DNA from: Candidatus Obscuribacterales bacterium
GTDB taxonomy: Bacteria; Cyanobacteriota; Vampirovibrionia; Obscuribacterales; Obscuribacteraceae
DNA: 39,062 nucleotides
Assembly: GCA_019746975.1 (NCBI GenBank)
Contig: JAIERK010000222.1
Location: 1 to 39,062 of the forward strand
Direction of reading: 5' to 3'
Part shown: one piece after another, positions 33,250 to 39,062 of the stretch
How positions within the stretch are numbered: position 1 is the stretch's first letter
How the letters are laid out: each line of letters opens with the position of its first letter
Program-made: the position numbers and the translations under genes
The notes under the pieces: generated by a model
Databases searched by the model: none
What the model saw: the letters and a program-made list of their open reading frames with translations, nothing else
What the model was told of the DNA's origin: nothing

Positions 33250-34494
33250 CTAGTCACATTTTTCCTTGTGCAGCTCCGCTTGAATCTCGTCCATAACCGC
33301 TTTTGCTCGGTCCAGTAGTCGATCTTTGCGATCGGGCGCGACTTCGTCCAGGTAGGTAGAGAGCGCGATGAGAGGGGAAGCAACGGATGTCTCGGTCAAC
33401 GCAGGCAATCGCCCCCGAACATGCTCGTGCACCAGCTGTGGTTGCACCTTGACCGACATGCAAGCTCCTGCAGCCGCATAAATTGCGCCTTCGTCCACCT
33501 CCAGGAGGCGCTCCTGCTCAACGCGGTACCGCACCCGCAAAACACAACCGCTCACGGCTTCTCTGGTTACGCGGTTAACGATTGCAGCCGTAGGATCGTC
33601 ATTGCCGACGGTGTCCACGTCCACTGTGATGAACGGTCGCGGTGATATGGATTTGAATGAATAACTTGTCTTTTTCCGTTCTAAAACCACATCGACAAAA
33701 CCCTTGTCCTCTTTAGCTTCACCGAAGTCGACTCGCTCGAGACTACCGGCATAGACGATGGCTGGATGCTCCTGCCGGATGATCTGATGCTTGTGGATAT
33801 GCCCGAGTGCGACATAGTCTACTCGCTCATCGATAAACATATCGGCTGGAAAGGTCAGCGTGTAACCAAGCAGTAGCTCTTCTTCAATGCCGGCCACCGC
33901 TCTATCCAGCGACATATGAGCAGTCACCACAGACGGTATCACAGGATCGAGATCCTCATAATACGATCGCAGCAAATCCGCGACATGGTGTATCAGTACA
34001 TCATCAATCTGTTGTGCCGACAGATTTGCATACTTCTCCATAGTCATGAGATTGTGTCGAGTGACATGAGGTACTCCGATCAACTGAAGGGCACCATTTT
34101 TGGTATCAATAACATGCAAGCCCGGCTTGTCTATCGTCAACACTCCAGCCACTTCAAGACTCTGAAATACAGACATTGCGTGACTCTGGCTCGATCGCAG
34201 AATCTGGTCATGGTTGCCGACCACCAACACAGTCTTGATATTCGACGCCGAAAGCCTCTTCAGCTCGAGAGCAAACATCTTTTGATAAATGGGCTCTGGC
34301 GAAGCATTCCGATACGCATCGCCGGAAAACAAAAAAATGTCCGCCCCGTTGGCGATCGCGTAATCGACCGTCCTTTTCAGGGCGTTAGTAAAATCTTCGA
34401 ACCGCGTGTTCAAACCCGTATCGGGATTGATGCGCCCATGCGACTCACCCGATCCGAAGTGAATATCCGAAACATGGATCAGTCGAATCGCCAT
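33250..34494 (-). CDS. sbcD: DNA double-strand-break repair nuclease SbcD/Mre11-like (calcineurin-like metallophosphoesterase)
   Basis: This 414-aa protein has the full metallophosphoesterase motif set: HVSDIHFG (D-x-H), FLFSGDAYRN (GD), VVGNHD (GNH), VTAHMSL (H) and ALGHIHKHQI (GHxH). These coordinate two Mn2+ ions. The order and length (SbcD about 400 aa) fit the Mre11/SbcD exonuclease, which with the ATPase SbcC processes DNA ends and hairpins. A C-terminal part of about 120 residues could be the capping domain. No SbcC/Rad50 gene is present in the window, so the partner must lie elsewhere or the gene acts alone. It is divergent from the exported coiled-coil gene (81-bp gap). Confidence 0.85.
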   Translation of the reverse strand: MAIRLIHVSDIHFGSGESHGRINPDTGLNTRFEDFTNALKRTVDYAIANGADIFLFSGDAYRNASPEPIYQKMFALELKRLSASNIKTVLVVGNHDQILRSSQSHAMSVFQSLEVAGVLTIDKPGLHVIDTKNGALQLIGVPHVTRHNLMTMEKYANLSAQQIDDVLIHHVADLLRSYYEDLDPVIPSVVTAHMSLDRAVAGIEEELLLGYTLTFPADMFIDERVDYVALGHIHKHQIIRQEHPAIVYAGSLERVDFGEAKEDKGFVDVVLERKKTSYSFKSISPRPFITVDVDTVGNDDPTAAIVNRVTREAVSGCVLRVRYRVEQERLLEVDEGAIYAAAGACMSVKVQPQLVHEHVRGRLPALTETSVASPLIALSTYLDEVAPDRKDRLLDRAKAVMDEIQAELHKEKCD

Positions 34495-34575
34495 GCCGCA
34501 TTCTCACCTATGGACCTGCCAAGCATCAGCTCGGGTTACAATAATTGTCACGATCTGAGGGCGGTCAGTCAAATC

Positions 34576-35292
34576 ATGTCAGCCGACAATTCCTTTTTAT
34601 CGAGGAGTCTGGCAGGAGCGTCGCTGATGGCGCTCCTCTTTGCAGCTGTGGTCTCCGCGGCTGATATGACCGATGTCTTGACGCAAAGACTCGAGAATTC
34701 GCATATCTTTCCTCCAGGCGTGAAGGTCAAGGTGATTTGCGATCACCAGAAGATTGCTGTTTCTACATACAAACATCCACTTGGAACGATGCTCGATCTG
34801 CGAATCGATGCAATATTGGTCGGCAAGGAGCTGATGGCAACAAGGCTGGTGACACAACCGAAAATAGACGTCTATTTCTTCGAGCCGGAAAACCAGAACG
34901 AATACCTGCTGGTGTCGGTAAGCAGGCATTTAGTCGATCGGTTCAATCATGGCAAGACCACAAGAGATGACCTTTTGGCAGAGCTTCGCATCAAATCAGG
35001 CCGGCTTGCAGTTCACCCGTATCAGGCTCTGGCCAATCAGACTTATGAAGAGATTTCCGCTCATCTCAAGGCATCGGAAGGGACATTGAAGGAAGAGAGA
35101 GCACAACTTATTGCAGACATCGAGAAGCTCAACCAGGCCGACAGCAGAGTCAGCCAGCTAAAGTCTGTTTGCTTGATGATAGAGGACGCAGCGCGACATA
35201 ATGACGATCTTGGCGTCAGGGCCGCGTTAGCCTATGCAGAAGAGCTGTTGCAAAACGCAAGACGCCGTACATCGACGCGCGCAACACAATAG
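34576..35292 (+). CDS. Exported protein with C-terminal coiled coil, function unknown
   Basis: This 238-aa protein starts at the ATG at 34576 (MSADNSFLSRSLAG). The frame is open further upstream, but that part is antisense to the SbcD-like gene and makes no sense as protein. A signal peptide (hydrophobic LAGASLMALLFAAVVSAA, cleavage near residue 29) is followed by a mixed domain (FPPGVKVKVICDHQKIAVSTYKH, then TRLVTQPKIDVYFFEPENQNEYLLVSV). A helical segment from about residue 160 (LKASEGTLKEERAQLIADIEKLNQ) has heptad-like spacing. I do not recognise a family. It is divergent from the nuclease and 66 bp upstream of the RlmD-like gene. Confidence 0.7.
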   Translation: MSADNSFLSRSLAGASLMALLFAAVVSAADMTDVLTQRLENSHIFPPGVKVKVICDHQKIAVSTYKHPLGTMLDLRIDAILVGKELMATRLVTQPKIDVYFFEPENQNEYLLVSVSRHLVDRFNHGKTTRDDLLAELRIKSGRLAVHPYQALANQTYEEISAHLKASEGTLKEERAQLIADIEKLNQADSRVSQLKSVCLMIEDAARHNDDLGVRAALAYAEELLQNARRRTSTRATQ

Positions 35293-35358
35293 AATAGACT
35301 CGCACTCAACTGTGAGTACTTTCAATCAATTCAATCGTTTACAACAGAGAGTTCTTAA

Positions 35359-36876
35359 TTGGCTAAACTACAGCGAATCCACGGTCTCGGCAAAGGTAGT
35401 CGCATTCGCCTCACAATCGAAACACTGACACCAGGCGGCGACGGAGTAGGCCACTTCGAAGGAGTTGCCATATTCGTCGGGAGGGTGGCACCAGGAGATA
35501 TAGTGGACGTCGACCTTTTCGATGTGCGGAAATCTTTTGCACGGGGCAAAGTCGTCACGTTTCATCAGCGTTCGGCCGATCGAATCGAGCCTGCCTGTCC
35601 GGTTTTTGACAGATGTGGAGGCTGCCAGTGGCAGCACGTCTCATACGAAGCGCAGCTCGAGGCAAAGCAGACGATTGTCCGGCAAGCCCTGCGTCACATC
35701 GATGACATCGATCTGCAGGCAACCCTGCCCGCGCCACAAGTCCTGAACTATCGCAACAAAGCACAGTTTCCCGTTCAACGCACCGGAAAAGGCAGGCTAG
35801 TTGCCGGCTACTACGAAGAAGGATCGCATCGTATCGTCGATCTCAATTCATGCCCGGTTCAGCCAGAGCCTCTCGATCTCGTACTTCGGGAAGTAAAGCG
35901 ACTGCTGATTGAATATCGCGTCAGTGCCTACAGCGAAGATACTCATAACGGTTTGATTCGCCATATCTGTGCCAGAGAGAGCGACTTTAACAAGGACGTC
36001 TTGCTGACCTTGGTCCTGAATTCAACAAGCAAACAAGAATTTGGAGACGATCAGATCGCAGAATTCCGAACAATTGCCACAACCTTGATGGAGAGCATCC
36101 CCAGCATCAAAGGGGTTTGCCTGAATTTCAACCCAGAGAAAGGCAACAAGATTTTTGGAGACGAAACCATTTGCATAAAGGGCGCTTCAGAAATCGAAGA
36201 AGTCTTGCGCTCACTCGGTTCTGCTCGACCGACGCGACTGAGGGAGGGGATCAGATTTCGTCTCTCGTCGCAGAGTTTTTTCCAGGTCAACACCAAGCAA
36301 GCAGCCAATCTATTTGATGAGGTTTATGACCAGGTCGACCTACTGGCGAAGAGGTTCGAGCGCCCCCTTAAAGTCATTGATGTTTACGCCGGTGTCGGCA
36401 CCATCGCAATGTGGGTTGCTGATTTAGCGGAGAGCGTCGTTGCGGTCGAAGACCAAGCCCCAGCAGTGCGAGACGGGCTCTCGGCTGTGGCACTTAACAA
36501 GGTAAACAATATAACCTTCGAAGAAGGAAGAGCCGAGCAAGTCCTGACAAGAATGGCGAAAGAAGGAGCAGTCTTTGACGTTGCCATTATCGACCCACCT
36601 CGAAAAGGGGCGAGCTCTCAAGTACTTGAAGCGCTGCTAAAACTGCAACCAACCTCTATCATTTACGTAAGCTGCAATCCACAGACTCTTGCGAGAGACT
36701 TGAAAATACTGCAAGATGGAGTTTTGGAAGACGGCGAAGGAAAGCAGGTTTATACTGGGTATAAAACACTTCGTGTAAAGCCAATCGACTTGTTTCCGCA
36801 GACTTATCATATTGAGTCTGTGGCTACTCTAGAGAGAAATGCAGATGGTGCTTTCAGGAATTTGGAAGAAATCTGA
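35359..36876 (+). CDS. rlmD: 23S rRNA (uracil-5)-methyltransferase, RlmD/RumA family
   Basis: This 505-aa protein from a TTG at 35359 has a TRAM RNA-binding domain (residues about 13-70, RLTIETLTPGGDGVGHFEGVAIFV). A [4Fe-4S] ligand set of C80, C86, C89 and C165 (CPVFDRCGGCQWQH; LNSCPVQ) closely matches the spacing in E. coli RlmD. The SAM-binding Rossmann domain has VIDVYAGVGTIAMWVAD, IDPPRKG and YVSCNPQTLARDL, with the catalytic Cys at residue 439. The enzyme methylates a uracil C5 (U1939 or U747 in E. coli numbering) in 23S rRNA. It is longer than the roughly 430-460 residues usual for RlmD; the extra is spread over the central region. The RlmD versus RlmCD/TrmA choice is not certain. Confidence 0.88.
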   Translation: MAKLQRIHGLGKGSRIRLTIETLTPGGDGVGHFEGVAIFVGRVAPGDIVDVDLFDVRKSFARGKVVTFHQRSADRIEPACPVFDRCGGCQWQHVSYEAQLEAKQTIVRQALRHIDDIDLQATLPAPQVLNYRNKAQFPVQRTGKGRLVAGYYEEGSHRIVDLNSCPVQPEPLDLVLREVKRLLIEYRVSAYSEDTHNGLIRHICARESDFNKDVLLTLVLNSTSKQEFGDDQIAEFRTIATTLMESIPSIKGVCLNFNPEKGNKIFGDETICIKGASEIEEVLRSLGSARPTRLREGIRFRLSSQSFFQVNTKQAANLFDEVYDQVDLLAKRFERPLKVIDVYAGVGTIAMWVADLAESVVAVEDQAPAVRDGLSAVALNKVNNITFEEGRAEQVLTRMAKEGAVFDVAIIDPPRKGASSQVLEALLKLQPTSIIYVSCNPQTLARDLKILQDGVLEDGEGKQVYTGYKTLRVKPIDLFPQTYHIESVATLERNADGAFRNLEEI

Positions 36877-37303
36877 CAGTCAAAAGGATCCACTCCCAGA
36901 GGGTCTTGTCATACGGCACGATCGACGGCTGCCGCCAGACGATGTGCAGGACATCTGCGCATCGGTGGGTTGGAGTAGACGCGAACCGGAGCTAATCACC
37001 AAAGCACTTGAAAACAGCGTCGCTGTTGTTTCGGCTTGGGACAGGTCGCTCATGGTCGGTTTCGCTCGAGCCACAGGTGACCGAGTATTCAATGCCACAA
37101 TCTGGGATATGGTGATCAGACCGCCTTATCAGGGACGCGGCATCGGTCGGTTGGTCCTTGACGAACTTCTCAAGGAGCTGGATACATCTGGTATCCCCTT
37201 GGTTACGCTATATGCCGATCCGGGCACAGACGGATTCTATCGCCGTTTCGGTTTTACTGCCGACCCTTCCGGGGTCCGAGGGATGTTCCGAGAGAGCGGC
37301 TAA
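36839..37303 (+). CDS. GNAT-family N-acetyltransferase
   Basis: This 154-aa protein has the GNAT acetyl-CoA binding core VIRPPYQGRGIGRLVLDELLKEL (R/Q-x-x-G-x-G/A motif), preceded by a beta strand (VFNATIWDMVI). It ends LYADPGTDGFYRRFGFT, the typical last strands. It transfers an acetyl group from acetyl-CoA to an unknown amine or protein acceptor. The ATG overlaps the end of the methyltransferase gene by 38 nt, implying translational coupling. Internal starts further in (for example near residue 20) are also possible. No substrate-specific feature can be read. Confidence 0.85.
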   Translation: MQMVLSGIWKKSDSQKDPLPEGLVIRHDRRLPPDDVQDICASVGWSRREPELITKALENSVAVVSAWDRSLMVGFARATGDRVFNATIWDMVIRPPYQGRGIGRLVLDELLKELDTSGIPLVTLYADPGTDGFYRRFGFTADPSGVRGMFRESG

Positions 37304-37547
37304 TAGCGGTTGCACACTGCCATACATTGATTGCTCCAACGTTCCAGAAAGCGTCCCCGTCACTCGATCTCCTGTAGGAAGAAGGGTGACTGCTCGTCTC
37401 TTATATGTCTGACTTCGCACAGACACTTCGCGCGCCTGAATAGGCCTACGAGAGATTCGCTGTCTAACAGGTTTGATTCCTTCGTGAATGACCAGCGCGC
37501 GCCAATCAGTTGCGGGCTCGCGTGCTACTAACGGTGGCTCCTGGCAG

Positions 37548-37770
37548 ATGCATTCTTTCTAACGAGAGTGCTGATTTCTTGCTGTTTATCCACAGCGAAA
37601 CCCATGCTGAGCAAGCTTCTACCGTCGGCGACTGAATAATGTGCAATCGCTCTGCAGGGATGCATTTTTTCTAACAAGAACCATGATTTCTCGGAGTTTA
37701 CCGCTGGAATGCGCCCTAATGGGCGGGTTTTATAGCGTTGGCCACTGAGATATGAGCAATTGTCGGGCGG
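37548..37770. repeat. Imperfect tandem direct repeat, two copies of about 111 bp
   Basis: Copy 1 (37548-37658) begins gatgcattctttctaac and copy 2 (37659-37770) gatgcattttttctaac. Both continue with gatttct...gttta and end with a matching gtcggcgactga / gttggccactga, then atgtgcaat / atgagcaat. The copies are clearly related but diverged. A weaker third copy may exist near 37463 (tctaacaggtttgatt). Confidence 0.7.
37712..37731 (+). terminator. Candidate intrinsic terminator hairpin upstream of rplI
   Basis: A 5-bp GC stem (cgccc/gggcg) with a taat loop is followed by ggttttat on the plus strand. It lies inside repeat copy 2, about 400 nt after the acetyltransferase stop. The stem is short, so it may instead be part of the repeat structure. 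Confidence 0.3.
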
Positions 37771-37814
37771 TCCGAGCAAACCTTAATTTATTTGTAGCGC
37801 GAGACGTCGGTTGT

Positions 37815-37843
37815 TTGAGAGTTTTTGTCCCGCGTGGTAAATT
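37815..37843 (+). promoter_or_regulatory. Candidate sigma-70 promoter for rplI
   Basis: ttgaga (37815-37820) and taaatt (37838-37843) are separated by 17 nt, near the consensus arrangement, and lie 59 nt before the rplI start. The match to consensus is only moderate. Confidence 0.35.
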
Positions 37844-37901
37844 CATACGTCTACTCAGAGACCAATGGAGGCAGCTGGCGCAACAGCGCCCGGGAGATGT
37901 C

Positions 37902-38450
37902 ATGAAGGTTATTTTGCAGGACAACGTTCAAAAGCTAGGGAAAGCCGGTGAGGTTGTAGAAATCAAACGCGGTTATTACCGGAACTACCTCGAGCCTCGC
38001 GGTCTGGCAGTTCTCGCCACGAAGGGCACTCTCAAAAAGAGAGAAGAAGACATGGCAGCCTATCAGCGCAAAGCAGATAAGGCGCACCAGGAAGCTGTCG
38101 AGCTCGGAGCAAGAGTATCCGCGCTACCGACACTGACTCTCCAGGTCAAAGCTGGCGAGACCGGCAAGCTCTACGGAAAGGTCACCAACAAAGATATTAC
38201 GTCTCTCATCGAGAAGCACCTCGGTCACGAGATCGACAAGCGCCTCGTAAAGAGCCCAGACATCAACGCTCTTGGCTCATACAAAGCAACGGTCAAACTG
38301 ACCCCCGAAGTTCAAGCAGAAGTCAAAATCGACATTATCCTTGAAGGTTCGGTAGTCAAAGAGGCAGCAGCTCCTGCCGCTGCTGCTGAAGCATCAGAAG
38401 AAGCTCAAGGAAAGCCGGAAGAGGATGCGACTCTCGAAATCGAAGACTAG
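37902..38450 (+). CDS. rplI: 50S ribosomal protein L9
   Basis: This 182-aa protein from the ATG at 37902 begins MKVILQDNVQKLGKAGEVVEIKRGYYRNYLEPRGLA, the diagnostic N-terminal domain of L9. A long connecting helix (KREEDMAAYQRKADKAHQEAVEL) follows, then the C-terminal domain (GETGKLYGKVTNKDITSLIEKHLG...). L9 binds 23S rRNA at the base of the L1 stalk and helps maintain reading frame. The frame is open for 50 codons before this ATG, but that part is not L9-like. The protein is about 30 residues longer than E. coli L9 because of an Ala/Glu-rich acidic tail. gggag lies 7 nt upstream. An intrinsic terminator follows. Confidence 0.97.
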   Translation: MKVILQDNVQKLGKAGEVVEIKRGYYRNYLEPRGLAVLATKGTLKKREEDMAAYQRKADKAHQEAVELGARVSALPTLTLQVKAGETGKLYGKVTNKDITSLIEKHLGHEIDKRLVKSPDINALGSYKATVKLTPEVQAEVKIDIILEGSVVKEAAAPAAAAEASEEAQGKPEEDATLEIED

Positions 38451-38475
38451 TCGATTCTTCCGAATTCAATTTTGC

Positions 38476-38503
38476 AGGGGCATTACGGTGCCCCTATTTT
38501 TTT
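38476..38503 (+). terminator. Rho-independent terminator after rplI
   Basis: A 7-bp stem (aggggca/tgcccct) with a 6-nt loop (ttacgg) is followed by atttttttg, 25 nt after the rplI stop. Because xseB is convergent, it may serve mainly the plus strand. Confidence 0.9.
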
Positions 38504-38518
38504 GAAGCAGAGATGCTG

Positions 38519-38563
38519 AATGCAGCAGCGGATCAATGCAGCAGCGCATTAACGCATTAACGC
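38519..38563. repeat. Short direct repeats between rplI terminator and xseB
   Basis: aatgcagcagcg occurs at 38519-38530 and again at 38535-38546. It is followed by a tandem cgcattaa (38545-38552, 38553-38560). The cluster is noncoding. Confidence 0.5.
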
Positions 38564-38633
38564 TTCAATCTAATCAAAACAGCTACAGCCAATCGAGTTG
38601 ACAAAACGGAACATGGAGTGCGCCCAGCGATAA

Positions 38634-39017
38634 TCAATAAGTAGTGGCCAACTTTTCCATCAGGCTTAACTGATTGGTGGCACTATCATGCTCTTCGACC
38701 ATTGGCTCGAGAGCCGCTGCTTTTCTCTTTTTCGCTGGAGCGCTGTCCGAATTGCCCTTTACCGGTACGATAAGTCCTGAAATATCGTCCGATCCATCTC
38801 CGACAAATGGCACCGTCACTAGTGCGCCGTTCTCACCGCGTTTGAGCATTTCGATTTTCTGCTCAGCACCTTTGAGAAAATCCTCGCATTCTTTCGACAG
38901 CTTCATGCCTTCTTCGAAAAGCGCAAGGGCCTTGTCGAGTTTGACCTCACCATCGAGTTGGGCGACCACCGCTTCCAACTCTTTCATTGCTACTTCAAAA
39001 TCTAGCGATTTGTTCAT
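38634..39017 (-). CDS. xseB: Exodeoxyribonuclease VII small subunit
   Basis: This 127-aa protein from the ATG at 39017 (MNKSLDFEVAM) was chosen because ggagga sits about 6 nt before it; a start two codons earlier has no spacing to the Shine-Dalgarno. The family core is SLDFEVAMKELEAVVAQLDGEVKLDKALALFEEGMKLSKECEDFLKGAEQKIEML. XseB forms the multi-copy partner of XseA in the exonuclease that degrades single-stranded DNA to oligonucleotides. It is about 45 residues longer than typical XseB (about 80 aa); the extra C-terminal part (SGLIVPVKGNSDSAPAKKRKAAAL...) is basic and probably disordered. It is convergent with rplI. Confidence 0.93.
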   Translation of the reverse strand: MNKSLDFEVAMKELEAVVAQLDGEVKLDKALALFEEGMKLSKECEDFLKGAEQKIEMLKRGENGALVTVPFVGDGSDDISGLIVPVKGNSDSAPAKKRKAAALEPMVEEHDSATNQLSLMEKLATTY

Positions 39018-39029
39018 CACCATTCCTCC

Positions 39030-39062
39030 CTAGCACCAATCCGGATGTACAACTTTTACTTC
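39030..39062 (-). CDS. Possible C-terminal end of an upstream gene (xseA candidate)
   Basis: On the minus strand, 10 codons ending EVKVVHPDWC and a TAG (39032-39030) precede xseB by 12 nt. In many genomes xseA directly precedes xseB, so this could be the end of XseA. The fragment is too short to identify by sequence. Confidence 0.3.
   Translation of the reverse strand, partial: EVKVVHPDWC

Larger units (their letters stand above)
37304..37901. other. 598-bp interval upstream of rplI: tandem repeat, hairpin and promoter, no gene
   Basis: No recognisable gene is present. The interval contains an imperfect direct repeat of about 111 bp (37548-37770), a GC-rich hairpin (37712-37725) and a candidate promoter (37815-37843) for the downstream ribosomal protein gene. 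Small open frames here on both strands have no family match. The minus-strand one (37528-37779) simply reads through the repeat. Confidence 0.5.

Noticed and set aside
33916..34575. Upstream extension of the coiled-coil protein ORF
   Set aside because: It is antisense to the SbcD-like gene and reads as nonsense. A signal peptide starts properly at 34576.
37752..37901. Upstream extension of rplI
   Set aside because: L9 homology starts exactly at the ATG at 37902, with a promoter candidate inside the extension.

Overview
The window is a bacterial chromosomal segment with dense genes on both strands, some GTG/TTG starts, and no phage, transposon, CRISPR, rRNA or tRNA signals that I can see. The lineage is inferred only from gene flavour: DUF4388 plus GspE-N-like repeat proteins, a Ser/Thr kinase remnant, TPR proteins with Q-rich tails, and giant GT-C membrane proteins. 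This resembles non-photosynthetic cyanobacterial relatives (Vampirovibrionia/Melainabacteria, Obscuribacterales-like), but no marker gene here proves it.

Layout. Positions 1-1751 hold surface-polysaccharide genes: the 5' end of an RmlA/StrD-like nucleotidylyltransferase, an initiating sugar-phosphate transferase, and a divergent GT2. At 2030-3524 are an exported TPR/zinc-metallopeptidase protein and a small membrane protein. At 3707-10187 lies the most unusual region, a tight co-directional cluster. It encodes an unrecognised 468-aa protein ending in three WMxDF motifs, two tandem paralogous von Willebrand A (vWA) proteins with Asp/His tails, and a P1B-type metal ATPase. The ATPase N-terminus carries eleven 15-residue His/Cys repeats plus a poly-(HD) tract. 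A polytopic membrane protein follows (10355-11392).

Positions 11486-17820 (minus) hold an apparent operon: a DUF4388 + degenerate GGDEF gene broken by a one-base frameshift, a four-repeat GspE-N-like protein, and a 1047-aa YfhO-family membrane protein. Positions 18388-20262 contain a divergent cytidylyltransferase, a dead Ser/Thr kinase fragment (5-bp tandem duplication plus a stop) and a membrane-anchored dual-specificity phosphatase. Positions 20430-24965 (minus) carry two GT4 glycosyltransferases and a TPR/Q-rich/zinc-ribbon protein. Positions 25305-33038 (plus) form a second glycan block: two large GT-C-type membrane proteins, an NAD-dependent sugar epimerase and a DPM1/GtrB-like GT2.

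Positions 33250-39062 are mostly housekeeping: an SbcD/Mre11-like nuclease, an exported coiled-coil protein, an RlmD-type 23S rRNA methyltransferase, a GNAT acetyltransferase, ribosomal protein L9 and exonuclease VII small subunit. A roughly 111-bp imperfect tandem repeat lies upstream of L9.

Together, the two glycan blocks look like parts of an envelope or exopolysaccharide assembly programme. The vWA/ATPase cluster looks like a metal-handling module whose parts share metal-binding low-complexity segments; its function is inferred, not shown.
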